Part shown: one piece after another, positions 8,152 to 15,788 of the stretch | How the letters are laid out: the number at the start of each line of letters is the position of its first letter | Numbering within the stretch: the stretch's first letter is position 1 | Origin: CALRBF01 sp041164045 | GTDB taxonomy: Bacteria > Patescibacteriota > Minisyncoccia > SW-4-49-11 | NCBI GenBank assembly: GCA_041164045.1 | Contig: JBEAQD010000022.1 | Coordinates: 1 to 25,882, forward strand | Reading direction: 5' to 3' | Length of the DNA: 25,882 bases | Program-made: the position numbers and the translations under genes | Notes under the pieces: generated by a model | The model's database searches: none | What the model saw: the letters and a program-made list of their open reading frames with translations, nothing else | Told to the model about the DNA's origin: nothing

Positions 8152-8628
8152 ATGTCAGACAATAAAAAATTTATCATTTATAGCTATCAGGCTCTAGAGT
8201 TTGATAAATACTATAAATCTCCTACTTGGTATGTAATGTTTTCTATTATATTTGTATTATTGCTTATATATGCTATAATACAACGGTCCCCTATTACATT
8301 TGTAGTATTCGTACTTTTGTTTATAGTAACCTTATTAATTTCAAGTAAAGATCCAAAAGAAATTTTAGTTGAGATTACTAAAATTGGCATTAATCTAGAT
8401 AAAAAGACTACCTTTAGATATCAAGATATAGATTCATTTGGAATATTCATAAGAGATGATGTTAGATTTATATCAATTTATCTGACAGAAGGTATGATGA
8501 GATATGCTAGAATTCCCCTAGGAGAAGAAAACCCAGAAGATATTGCAGATATTTTGGAACAATACATTCCTCGTGAAGATGGAAAGGAAAGATTTATGGA
8601 TACTATAGACCATATATTAAAAATTTAG
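8152..8628 (+). CDS. Conserved two-helix membrane protein of unknown function
   Basis: 158 aa. A short N-terminal segment is followed by two closely spaced membrane helices at about 27-43 and 47-64. A soluble domain follows (EITKIGINLDKKTTFRYQDI...), whose strand-rich pattern resembles small PH-like or membrane-tethered domains in CPR proteins. That resemblance is an impression, not a domain assignment. Its TAG stop is one base upstream of the tRNA, so gene and tRNA must be in one transcript or the tRNA start is processed from it. The name of the family is not known to me. Confidence 0.8.
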   Translation: MSDNKKFIIYSYQALEFDKYYKSPTWYVMFSIIFVLLLIYAIIQRSPITFVVFVLLFIVTLLISSKDPKEILVEITKIGINLDKKTTFRYQDIDSFGIFIRDDVRFISIYLTEGMMRYARIPLGEENPEDIADILEQYIPREDGKERFMDTIDHILKI

Positions 8629-8629
8629 A

Positions 8630-8706
8630 GTACCTATAGCTCAGTTGGATAGAGCGCAGGTTTGCGGAACCTGAGGTCAGAGGTTCGAACCCTCTTAGGT
8701 ACACCA
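8630..8706 (+). tRNA. tRNA-Arg, anticodon GCG, CCA encoded
   Basis: A complete 77-base cloverleaf. The 7-bp acceptor is GTACCTA/TAGGTAC, the D stem is GCTC/GAGC and the anticodon stem is CAGGT/ACCTG with loop TTGCGGA. Positions 34-36 are therefore GCG. The variable loop is AGGTC, the T stem AGAGG/CCTCT and the T loop TTCGAAC. A73 is followed by encoded CCA. G36 is followed by G37, the TrmD recognition pair. GCG should read CGU/CGC; most bacteria use ACG (inosine-edited) for this box. It lies 1 base after a stop codon and 11 bases before the recG ATG. Confidence 0.96.
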
Positions 8707-8717
8707 ATATTGTTATT

Positions 8718-10844
8718 ATGAATATATTCTATACTCCAATAGAAGCTCTTAAGCCAAAACCGAACACAAGATTAACTGCCTCCCTACATAAATTAGGAAT
8801 ATATAATTTATCACAGTTATTACTATACCCTCCTAAAAAATTTATTAATTATAATCACTTTCAGACCTTAGTACAAATTCAAAATATTCCATCTGGAACA
8901 CCAGCGGTATTTGAAATTACTATCATTAACAAAAAACAAACTCGTCTGCGAGGTAGGAAACTAACTCTAGGAGAGGTTACTATACAAGATAGTACTGGAC
9001 AATTTGTTATTACCTTATTTAACCAAAAATTATTATTTGAATCATTACAAGTCAATTCCCAATATGCACTCTCTGCTATTATAAAACCGGAATCCAAAAC
9101 TCCTCTTACTAATATTAGTTTTGAGCGAATATTACCTAATAAAACCTTATTACACTCTCATAGATTAGTTCCTATTTATTCTGAAACCGCTGGGATTTCA
9201 TCTAAAATGTTAAGATATAGAATTGACCTTGCTATAAAACAATTTCCTAATTTACCCGAGAATTTACCTGAATGGATATTAAAAGCTGCTAATATACCAG
9301 ATATTAATACTACTATTAGATATCTACATTATCCTCAGAATGCAAATCAAATTAAACAAGCTAAAGCTAGATTAGTATTTGAAGAGGCTTTTATAATGCA
9401 GTTATATATTGCAAAACAAAAGCTAGTATTTCAATCTAAATATGCCCCTGCTATTATTACCAATACTGAGAATATACAAGATTTTATAGATAATTTGAAA
9501 TTCAAATTAACCAATGCCCAAAAAAACGCTATTCAAGAAATACTCGAAGATATCTCAAAACCCACTCCAATGAATAGACTATTAGAAGGAGATGTCGGAA
9601 CTGGAAAAACAATTGTGGCTACAATTGCAATGCTCAATACTTATTATAGTCAATATCAGTCTGTATTGATGGCTCCAACTGAAATTTTAGCTACACAACA
9701 TTTTGAAGGAATTACTAAACTAACTGAAAATTTAGCGAATCCCCCTTTGATTGCTCTGATTACCTCCAAAGAATCTAGGATATCAACAGATAAACATTTA
9801 GATTCTTGGACTACTATTCCTAAGCAAGATTTGCTTAAGAAAATTGCAAGAGGCTCAGTGAATATTATAATAGGGACTCACAGTGTTATTAAAGAAAATC
9901 TAAAATATAATAATCTAGCACTTGCTATTGTTGATGAACAACATAGATTTGGGGTAAAACAAAGAGCTGAGCTGCAAAATATGATTAGTAAAGCTGACGA
10001 TAAAAGCCCTGATACAATATCTCATCTCTTGAGTATGACTGCCACACCTATTCCGAGGACTTTAGCCTTGAGTATCTATGGAGATTTGGATGTGTCATTA
10101 CTAAATGAATATCCAGCTAATCGGAAACCTATTAAAACTAAATTAGTCCCATCGTCCAAGAGACATGAGGCTTATAATTTTATTCGCAAACATATTCAAT
10201 CCGGTAGACAAGCTTTTGTAGTTTGTCCTAAAATTGAAGCTGATGAAAAGTCAGATATAAAATCAGTAGAAGAGACTTTTCTTGACTTATCTCAAAATAT
10301 TTTCCCTGACTTAAAAATACAGATGATGCATGGTAAAATGAAAACTGTTGAAAAAGATACTATTATCCAAGCTTTCAAACAAAAGGAATTTGATATATTA
10401 GTAGCAACTTCGGTCATAGAAGTTGGAATTGATATACCTAATGCCAGTATTATGTTAATAGAGGGAGCTGAGAGATTTGGACTAGCACAACTACATCAAT
10501 TTCGAGGAAGAGTAGGAAGAGGAGGTTATCAGTCATTTTGCTTCCTTTTCGAGACAGGAGATAATGAAGTATCTATGAATCAGAGATTACAAGCAATTGA
10601 AAACGCTAATAATGGTTTTGAATTAGCCGAACAAGATTTAACTATCAGGGGAGCCGGCCAATTCATCGGCTCAAACCAATCAGGTATATCAGATATTAGT
10701 ATGGAAGCATTACTGAATAGAGATATAATATTACAGACTAAAAATATTGCCAATCAAGTATTAAAACAAGATATTACACTTAATAGTTATCCAGAGCTCA
10801 AGACACGATTATCTCACTTTGAAGAAAATGTACATTTTGAATAA
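8718..10844 (+). CDS. recG: ATP-dependent DNA helicase RecG
   Basis: A 708-aa branch-migrating helicase that remodels stalled replication forks and Holliday junctions. An N-terminal wedge/OB domain (about 60-145) precedes the helicase core. The core shows Walker A GDVGTGKT at 291-298, APTEILA near 319, DEQH at 406-409, SMTATPIPRT at 439-448 and motif VI QLHQFRGRVGRG at 591-602. The RecG-specific TRG region is LAEQDLTIRGAGQFIGSNQSG, about 636-656 (D640, R644, G645 central). Length is typical. Only 11 bases separate it from the tRNA, so it probably shares that transcript. Its stop lies 3 bases from the stop of the convergent DUF4012 gene, with no terminator hairpin between. Confidence 0.96.
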   Translation: MNIFYTPIEALKPKPNTRLTASLHKLGIYNLSQLLLYPPKKFINYNHFQTLVQIQNIPSGTPAVFEITIINKKQTRLRGRKLTLGEVTIQDSTGQFVITLFNQKLLFESLQVNSQYALSAIIKPESKTPLTNISFERILPNKTLLHSHRLVPIYSETAGISSKMLRYRIDLAIKQFPNLPENLPEWILKAANIPDINTTIRYLHYPQNANQIKQAKARLVFEEAFIMQLYIAKQKLVFQSKYAPAIITNTENIQDFIDNLKFKLTNAQKNAIQEILEDISKPTPMNRLLEGDVGTGKTIVATIAMLNTYYSQYQSVLMAPTEILATQHFEGITKLTENLANPPLIALITSKESRISTDKHLDSWTTIPKQDLLKKIARGSVNIIIGTHSVIKENLKYNNLALAIVDEQHRFGVKQRAELQNMISKADDKSPDTISHLLSMTATPIPRTLALSIYGDLDVSLLNEYPANRKPIKTKLVPSSKRHEAYNFIRKHIQSGRQAFVVCPKIEADEKSDIKSVEETFLDLSQNIFPDLKIQMMHGKMKTVEKDTIIQAFKQKEFDILVATSVIEVGIDIPNASIMLIEGAERFGLAQLHQFRGRVGRGGYQSFCFLFETGDNEVSMNQRLQAIENANNGFELAEQDLTIRGAGQFIGSNQSGISDISMEALLNRDIILQTKNIANQVLKQDITLNSYPELKTRLSHFEENVHFE

Positions 10845-10847
10845 GTT

Positions 10848-12146
10848 TTAGTAATTAAAGTTCTTATCAGTTTGTATAAATTCACTGATTTGTGTGTTAT
10901 TAATCTTATTTTCTAAAATGAAATCAAAACCATCTATACCAGATTGCTTCTGAATATCTAATCCATACTGTTCTAATTTAGGTATAGTATAGTCAATAAT
11001 AATGTCATTTGTAGTGTTTACAGGTACTAAAATTTGGAAACCTGCAATTTTTTTATTATAAGCAGTACTATAATCAACTTTGCTATTAAATTTATCTATA
11101 CCGGTAATTGAATTCACAAAAGCATTTTGTGGTAATAAAACTCTAGTATAAGATTTATAATCTGTATTTAAAGGAGTAGATTCTTTAGCAGTATTATTAT
11201 AGCTAATTGTAACGGTAGAGCATATTTTATCATTATCACATTCTCTTATATCTTTTTTTATAGCTCGTTTCATATAATAGTCGGTTTTAAGTGAACCTAA
11301 ATTGGCATCTACTAACTTTAGATAATCTTTTTGAGTATCGATATCAATACCTCCATCCCAACCTAATGAAACAATATTAGACTGTACATCCGGATTGTTA
11401 CTCCATAACATAATCTGCTTTTGATTAGTTTGTTGTATTAACATATCAGCCAACATAGTTAATGTTACAATAGAGGATTTGTTAATTCTATTATAAATTT
11501 CAAAGGCTAAATCTTTAATTGGCTCTTTCCTAGCACTTCTACTAATACCCTTTTCTATAAAACCAAAGTTTAACTCATATTGTAGATCTAATAAGACATT
11601 ATTATGATTTAATTCTTTATCAATAGCTTCTATAGAAACAGGGCCTATAATTTTCAATATTTCAGGTAATATTGAAGCATTAACTGCAATTACTCCAGAA
11701 ATATCTTTAGTTCCCCCCTCTAATTCATACAAATCAATAATTTGTTTTGCTGTAGTAGGAAAGTTGGGGGCCCAATTCGCGTCTCTCAATTGCATTTGTT
11801 GTAATCCAAGCATATTTTTATAAGGTTCTGGAGCATCGATACCTGGCTTTCCATAGTCAAAGACATTTGTATTATAAATGGTATAATCTTTAAGCATACC
11901 ATTGTCTAAAGTAACTTCTGCAAAATTACCGATAAATCCCCCAGTAGGCCTTAATTCTAGGGTGTTTTGAAATATAACCAAATAATTAACCTCTCCCTGA
12001 CCTCTAATAAACATAGCTAAACTAAGCTCTTTTCTATAATTAATCCAGACAAATAATACAGCTATAATTATACATGGGATACAAATCATTGCTACCACTC
12101 TACTAATTCTAACTGAAATAATAATAATTTTTTTTATTATATCCAT
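10848..12146 (-). CDS. DUF4012 family membrane-anchored protein
   Basis: 432 aa. A basic N-terminus and a membrane helix at about 7-34 precede an extracytoplasmic domain with the DUF4012 signature LELRPTGGFIG at 63-73. The RDANWAPNFP segment is at 121-130. A predicted strand-rich C-terminal domain follows. DUF4012 proteins are common in CPR and Actinobacteria and are often near polysaccharide genes; their biochemical role is not settled. The gene starts 6 bases after the upstream glycosyltransferase stop and shares its promoter. It is somewhat shorter than many family members because the usual long N-terminal helical region is missing. Confidence 0.88.
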   Translation of the reverse strand: MDIIKKIIIISVRISRVVAMICIPCIIIAVLFVWINYRKELSLAMFIRGQGEVNYLVIFQNTLELRPTGGFIGNFAEVTLDNGMLKDYTIYNTNVFDYGKPGIDAPEPYKNMLGLQQMQLRDANWAPNFPTTAKQIIDLYELEGGTKDISGVIAVNASILPEILKIIGPVSIEAIDKELNHNNVLLDLQYELNFGFIEKGISRSARKEPIKDLAFEIYNRINKSSIVTLTMLADMLIQQTNQKQIMLWSNNPDVQSNIVSLGWDGGIDIDTQKDYLKLVDANLGSLKTDYYMKRAIKKDIRECDNDKICSTVTISYNNTAKESTPLNTDYKSYTRVLLPQNAFVNSITGIDKFNSKVDYSTAYNKKIAGFQILVPVNTTNDIIIDYTIPKLEQYGLDIQKQSGIDGFDFILENKINNTQISEFIQTDKNFNY

Positions 12147-12152
12147 GCTCTA

Positions 12153-13331
12153 TTAATATCTTAAGGCTGAAGTAACTTGTATTCCCGCACCTTTATATTG
12201 ATGAGAGTCTCTATAATATACATTTTCAATAGCCTTTACGATATTATTCCAGGAATAATGATACCTAATTTCACTTTGTAGGATATCGGCCAACTCCAAA
12301 GAACCTCTATAATCCCCCAAAACGTCCTCCAATTTATGTCTTAGTGAAGTCACACTATTAACCCTTGCGACATTAGCCAAATCTCCAACCACTTCTAAAT
12401 TTTCTCTAATATCTGAGACTATAATAGGAACTCCATAACTACCAGCTTCTAACAAAGAGATGGAAAGCCCCTCAGAGGCTGATGGCAATACATAAACAGC
12501 CGCATTGGCAAATAATTGTTTAAGAGTTCTCCCTGATTGATGCCCTGTAAAGATAATATTTTTATCTCCATAAGTTAAACTATGTAAATAAGCCTCATAC
12601 TCCGGAGTGAAAGAACCAGAGCCCACAATAACTAATTTTTTACCATATTTACGAGCCATTCCCTGATAAGCTTGAATTAGAATATGAGCATTTTTGTGCT
12701 TCACTAATCTTGCAATAAAGACAATATAACTTTTTTTCTTCAAACCAAATTTAGCTAATTCAGAATCAGAAGTAATATTATTAAAATCAGTTCCATTAGG
12801 GATATAAGTGGTTTTGATATCAAATTCTCTACTAGCAAAATACCTGAGACTTTTAGACACTGTAATCACCTCATCCGCAAAATTACAACCAATCCAAGCT
12901 CCTAATTTGAGCATAGATTTAGCAAAAAGATTCCATTTACTATGATACCAATCAGCACTATGAAAAGTAAATACGACCTTGGTATATTTACCACCTAGAA
13001 TGTATTTTAGACCAAATCCAATTCTAGCAAAAAGAGTAAAAAAAGCCGGACCCACCGAGTTAATATGCAAAACATCCAAATCAGGAATAAAAAAACTATG
13101 CCAAATAGATGTCAGAGTATGAGTACCAGCATCCAGACTCTTAGTAGGAATAGAAGGAGTAGCAATCACCTTGACCCCTTTATAATTCCCCGCTGGAGCA
13201 TATCTAGACCTAGTATAAGCTAAAACTTGATGTCCCTTGCGAGCCAATCTGACGGCAATATGGTCAACATAATTTTCCACCCCACCACCAGCAGCAGGAA
13301 TACCTTTTTGCCCAACAAAAGCGATTTTCAT
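12153..13331 (-). CDS. GT4-type glycosyltransferase with DUF1972-like N-terminus
   Basis: 392 aa, two Rossmann-like halves of the GT-B fold. The N-terminal KIAFVGQKGIPAAGGGVEN (2-20) matches the opening of DUF1972/rhamnosyltransferase-type enzymes. The C-terminal donor site shows YIVFIARLVKHKN at 202-214 and SASEGLSISLLEAGSYGVPI at 284-303, with the E-x7-E pair E287/E295. It would be a cytoplasmic, membrane-associated enzyme adding sugars to a surface glycan. Donor and acceptor cannot be read from sequence. It is the first gene of a two-gene operon with the DUF4012 protein, behind a near-consensus promoter. Confidence 0.92.
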   Translation of the reverse strand: MKIAFVGQKGIPAAGGGVENYVDHIAVRLARKGHQVLAYTRSRYAPAGNYKGVKVIATPSIPTKSLDAGTHTLTSIWHSFFIPDLDVLHINSVGPAFFTLFARIGFGLKYILGGKYTKVVFTFHSADWYHSKWNLFAKSMLKLGAWIGCNFADEVITVSKSLRYFASREFDIKTTYIPNGTDFNNITSDSELAKFGLKKKSYIVFIARLVKHKNAHILIQAYQGMARKYGKKLVIVGSGSFTPEYEAYLHSLTYGDKNIIFTGHQSGRTLKQLFANAAVYVLPSASEGLSISLLEAGSYGVPIIVSDIRENLEVVGDLANVARVNSVTSLRHKLEDVLGDYRGSLELADILQSEIRYHYSWNNIVKAIENVYYRDSHQYKGAGIQVTSALRY

Positions 13332-13372
13332 TAGCTTGATAACTTAACTCTAATCCCAAACTGTTACATATA

Positions 13373-13401
13373 ATTATACCATAAAAAGCGATTTTTGTCA
13401 A
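13373..13401 (-). promoter_or_regulatory. Consensus promoter of the glycosyltransferase / DUF4012 operon
   Basis: On the minus strand, TTGACA (13396-13401), a 17-base spacer ending in TGG, then TATAAT (13373-13378). Both hexamers match the sigma-70 consensus exactly. The leader before the ATG at 13331 is about 35 bases. The -35 continues as TTGACAAAAA, like the promoters of the secreted-protein island upstream. Confidence 0.8.
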
Positions 13402-13435
13402 AAGATGATAGCAGAGCTAAGGGATATAAATCTTA

Positions 13436-13460
13436 AACCCCTGACTTAACATCAGGGGTT
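13436..13460 (-). terminator. Stable hairpin, probable terminator of the secreted-protein gene at 13552
   Basis: A perfect 9-bp inverted repeat, AACCCCTGA / TCAGGGGTT, with a 7-base loop. Read on the minus strand it is followed by TTTAAGATTTATA, a loose U-rich tail, and it lies about 35 bases before the glycosyltransferase promoter. On the plus strand there is no T run. The tail is imperfect, so termination is inferred. Confidence 0.45.
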
Positions 13461-13504
13461 GGCGAAAGCGGACAAAGACAAAAATATATTCGGTTTTTTA
13501 GACT

Positions 13505-13529
13505 AACTCCCGGCCTCCAAGGGGGAGTT
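13505..13529. repeat. Inverted repeat / imperfect terminator hairpin
   Basis: AACTCCC and GGGAGTT form a 7-bp stem around an 11-base loop. On the plus strand TTTTG follows; on the minus strand there is no immediate U tract. It lies 23 bases beyond the TGA of the secreted-protein gene and may help end its transcript together with the hairpin at 13436-13460. Confidence 0.4.
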
Positions 13530-13551
13530 TTGTGTGGATGGGTGGGGTGGA

Positions 13552-14691
13552 TCAGAATCCTATGCGAACTCGGACAGCGCCTCCGAATCCCGACTTGGTG
13601 TTGGAGTCAAGCCCAAACACATAAGCCGGAACAACCTGAATTGCCGTATTACGGCTGACATTCAGGGTGAGAGGAAGCCCGAGTTCTACTCGGCTGGAAG
13701 AGTTATCACGCCCAAGGGCATAAAAAACTCCCTTTGCCTGTAGCTGCACCTGCAGCTTGGAATTGGCGTCACCAATAAGGTTGGGAGTGGTGATCTCGGG
13801 GTAAGCATACCCTCCATCAGTGTTCACCCCACCCTGGGCATAGAGATTCCACGGGTTTTTGGGATTCCCAGGACGAACTCCAAATTCGCCGAAGGCGTCA
13901 TAGCCTCCATTGGCAAAGTCATACTCGCCACCTACTCCAACCCAAGGATTAGAGGAAGCACCAGGAGCTAGACGGTGCCGGAGCCTGAACCTCAGACCAA
14001 CATCGGTCTGAGTCTTATCTGACTTCCAAGACCCAGAATACAGGCCGTCGGGAGACCTCCAGGTACCATTGGCACCGTTGTCCTGGAAGCGGACGAAGGG
14101 GCCAATATTGCCCTCCGTGGTATTCGTCCAGAATCGATAAGCTCCGTAAACATCCAGCCTCCGCGAGTCATACTCGCAAGAACCCCCAGGACCAGCTGGG
14201 CAAGTTCCTGTGGTCTGCTCCCCCGTCACTTGGACTAGGAAGGATTGACCTTGCGGAGCCAGAGTCACGCTGGCTTTGGAATGGGACTGATCAGGGATTC
14301 CCTGATATTCTCCATCCAGCCGGACATTTGTCCGGTCGTCTCCCCCGAACAGAGATGACTCTCCACCCCCAGTTTGGAAGGGAGTGTGAGCTCCCTGCTC
14401 CTGTTGAGAAGCATGGCCATACTCGGTAGAAACCGGAACTGCAGGGATAACTGGGGGCGGGCTAGGTGAAGCCTGAGCCACTTGAGCCTGATCGCTGAAA
14501 GGTTGCACGGGTTGTGAAACCTGTTGAGATTCTCCTTGAGCTTTTCCCGAATTGCGAGCCTCAGCAGCTTGACGCATGGCGCGCAGTTGAGCTAATTGCT
14601 CACGAGGAGAGGCTGAGCTTGCCTCTACTGGGGAAATGAATCCCCCTCCTCCTAGTAGCAAGACTACTAGTGGGACTAGAAGTTTTTTCAT
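13552..14691 (-). CDS. Predicted secreted protein with low-complexity linker and beta-barrel-like C-terminus
   Basis: 379 aa from the ATG at 14689-14691, chosen because AAGGA lies 9 bases upstream; an in-frame TTG at 14718 would add 9 residues. A signal peptide (MKKLLVPLVVLLLGGGG...) ends near EASS. A Gln/Ala/Pro-rich linker spans about residues 25-110. A domain with short alternating strands follows, rich in Gly, Tyr and Asn, and ends GGAVRVRIGF. The alternation and terminal Phe resemble outer-membrane beta-barrels, which is odd beside a pilus operon lacking a secretin. One cysteine pair (C164/C172) may form a disulfide. I recognise no family. G+C is far above the surroundings (34/60 at 13561-13620). 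It stops with TGA and has its own promoter. Confidence 0.82.
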   Translation of the reverse strand: MKKLLVPLVVLLLGGGGFISPVEASSASPREQLAQLRAMRQAAEARNSGKAQGESQQVSQPVQPFSDQAQVAQASPSPPPVIPAVPVSTEYGHASQQEQGAHTPFQTGGGESSLFGGDDRTNVRLDGEYQGIPDQSHSKASVTLAPQGQSFLVQVTGEQTTGTCPAGPGGSCEYDSRRLDVYGAYRFWTNTTEGNIGPFVRFQDNGANGTWRSPDGLYSGSWKSDKTQTDVGLRFRLRHRLAPGASSNPWVGVGGEYDFANGGYDAFGEFGVRPGNPKNPWNLYAQGGVNTDGGYAYPEITTPNLIGDANSKLQVQLQAKGVFYALGRDNSSSRVELGLPLTLNVSRNTAIQVVPAYVFGLDSNTKSGFGGAVRVRIGF

Positions 14692-14727
14692 AGAAATTAA
14701 TCCTTTTTGAAAGTGCAAGACTTACCC

Positions 14728-14756
14728 AAACTAGCATAATATATATATTTTGTCAA
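14728..14756 (-). promoter_or_regulatory. Island promoter 1 (for the gene ending at 13552)
   Basis: On the minus strand, TTGACA (14751-14756), a 17-base spacer ending TATGC, then TAGTTT (14728-14733). The hexamer is weak but the TGC extension is present. The block TTGACAAAAT ... TATGCTAGTTT recurs almost unchanged at 16735-16763. Confidence 0.65.
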
Positions 14757-14791
14757 TAGATAACAACATCAGAATATATAGTCAAAAGAAT

Positions 14792-14820
14792 AAAAAAAGC
14801 CCCCTGCCGAAACAGGGGGG
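14792..14820 (-). terminator. Rho-independent terminator of the 120-aa secreted protein gene
   Basis: On the minus strand, CCCCCTG / CAGGGGG (7 bp) around loop TTTCGG, then CT and seven T residues (A7 at 14792-14798 on plus). A textbook intrinsic terminator, about 35 bases past the stop at 14855. Confidence 0.9.
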
Positions 14821-14854
14821 TGATTGTTGGGTGGTTGTACTGAGCCTCTTGGGC

Positions 14855-15217
14855 TCAGCGGCCGCAGGTCTCGGTGATTTCAGCAGCGAAGCCGAAACCC
14901 TGGGGGGGGGCAATGGGCCTCCACGCTTGGCATGGAGGGGGAGCCATCCCCCTCTCGACAGCCACCACCTCATGAGGTTTGCCACCAACGGCACGGGAGG
15001 GGTTGGACACCTCCAGCGTTCGCCCTCCGATGAACCGGAGGCGGATGAAGTCAGGGGGGAGCCCTCCGATTGAGAGTGTGGATACAGGAGCCACGGTGGG
15101 TTCCTGCTGGGCTAGGTCGAAAGACCCGGGGGACTGGCTCAGTGGCCTTGCCATGGTGGGAGCCACGGCGAGGGTGGAAGCCAGCAAAGCGCTGGCGAAT
15201 TTGAAAAAAGGATTCAT
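14855..15217 (-). CDS. Small predicted secreted protein (120 aa), GC-rich
   Basis: A signal peptide at residues 1-23 (MNPFFKFASALLASTLAVAP, cleavage likely after TMA). A mature part of about 97 residues is rich in Pro, Gly and Arg and ends ITETCGR. Two cysteines, C96 and C118, could pair. No known domain is seen. The coding strand contains an uninterrupted C9 run (G9 at 14902-14910 on plus) within the codons for Ala-Pro-Pro-Gln near residue 103; one-base slippage would replace the last ~17 residues and lose C118. It has its own promoter and terminator. The leader folds over the start codon and contains a 5-codon reading frame. Several plus-strand open frames across it are composition artefacts. 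Confidence 0.75.
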   Translation of the reverse strand: MNPFFKFASALLASTLAVAPTMARPLSQSPGSFDLAQQEPTVAPVSTLSIGGLPPDFIRLRFIGGRTLEVSNPSRAVGGKPHEVVAVERGMAPPPCQAWRPIAPPQGFGFAAEITETCGR

Positions 15218-15234
15218 GGGTTTATTCCCATAAA
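15213..15234 (-). promoter_or_regulatory. Start-codon hairpin with overlapping mini-ORF in the leader of the 120-aa gene
   Basis: On the minus strand, TTTATGGG pairs with CCCATGAA (8 pairs, one T-G wobble) around loop AATAAA. The start codon ATG (15215-15217) lies in the 3' arm. The 5' arm contains an ATG (15229-15231) opening a 5-codon frame (MGINP) whose TGA overlaps the main ATG as ATGA. Regulation by re-initiation or melting is inferred. Confidence 0.5.
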
Positions 15235-15244
15235 CAACTCAGCG

Positions 15245-15273
15245 ACTGTAGCATATTTTATACATTTTGTCAA
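15245..15273 (-). promoter_or_regulatory. Island promoter 2 (for the 120-aa secreted protein)
   Basis: On the minus strand, TTGACA (15268-15273), a 17-base spacer ending TATGC, then TACAGT (15245-15250). The -35 continues as TTGACAAAAT as in the other island promoters. The leader is about 20 bases. Confidence 0.7.
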
Positions 15274-15284
15274 GAGTTAAAAGT

Positions 15285-15314
15285 AAAAAAATACCGGCAG
15301 CTATAGCTACCGGT
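15285..15314 (-). terminator. Rho-independent terminator of the 143-aa secreted protein gene
   Basis: On the minus strand, ACCGG and CCGGT enclose an inner AGC/GCT stem with one mismatch between. The hairpin is followed by A and seven T residues (A7 at 15285-15291 on plus). It lies 20 bases past the stop at 15334. Confidence 0.85.
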
Positions 15315-15333
15315 TTGATTGAGAACCTTGTAC

Positions 15334-15765
15334 TCAGCAAGGAATACGAATAAACAAGTTCCTATCCTTATATATACAGCCTCCACTGTTCCAAGAAGAT
15401 TGTCTCCAATGTTGATTATGTCTCCAACCTGGATTTTGCTGGGGCAAGGGATAGTTATGTCCATCCCATCTTGGACGTGGACGACCCACATAATGAGTAG
15501 TATATCCAGTGGAGTTACGTTGCTCATAAAAATATTCACAGGGAAGTCCTAAACTCTTAACCCAATAACAAGTATTTTCACCAGGAGGGAGATTATTAGT
15601 CAAAACTCGTCCTTCATAAATGACAGTATCCCCACCACCAAACTGATTCTGCTGCAAACTATTGTGATGGGGTCGATAATATCCTCCTCCAAATTGCTGT
15701 TGAGCCTGGACGGTACTGGGAAGAATCAGCAAAGCTGTTGCCAAAGAAGAAATGAGCCTTTGCAT
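15334..15765 (-). CDS. Small predicted secreted protein, Gln/Gly/aromatic-rich, four cysteines
   Basis: 143 aa. A signal peptide at 1-21 (MQRLISSLATALLILPSTVQ, then A-QQQ) is followed by two QFGGG repeats (residues 24-28 and 41-45). The middle is rich in Tyr, Trp, His, Asn and Pro. Cysteines are at 66, 76, 130 and the very last residue, 143; two disulfides are possible. No catalytic motif or known family is seen. AGGAGG lies 9 bases before the ATG, a canonical RBS rarely seen elsewhere in this window. G+C is intermediate, less extreme than its neighbours. It has its own terminator and an extended -10 promoter. The overlapping minus-strand frame at 15270-15539 is a shadow. Confidence 0.78.
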   Translation of the reverse strand: MQRLISSLATALLILPSTVQAQQQFGGGYYRPHHNSLQQNQFGGGDTVIYEGRVLTNNLPPGENTCYWVKSLGLPCEYFYEQRNSTGYTTHYVGRPRPRWDGHNYPLPQQNPGWRHNQHWRQSSWNSGGCIYKDRNLFIRIPC

Positions 15766-15766
15766 G

Positions 15767-15779
15767 AGAGGAAACCTCC
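15767..15779 (-). promoter_or_regulatory. SD sequence held in a small hairpin
   Basis: On the minus strand, GGAGG (15775-15779) can pair with CCTCT (15767-15771) around TTT: four Watson-Crick pairs and one G-T. The SD of the 143-aa secreted protein is therefore self-complementary with its own downstream spacer. The stem is short, so occlusion in vivo is uncertain. Confidence 0.45.
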
Positions 15780-15788
15780 TATATTGCT

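Noticed and set aside
14692..14718. TTG start adding 9 residues to the beta-barrel-like protein
   Set aside because: The ATG at 14689-14691 has AAGGA 9 bases upstream and gives a clean signal peptide. The longer start begins close to the predicted transcription start.
14750..15233. Plus-strand open frames (14750-15073 and 14979-15233) opposite the 120-aa gene
   Set aside because: High G+C removes stop codons by chance. The minus-strand frame has a signal peptide, promoter and perfect terminator; the plus frames have none.
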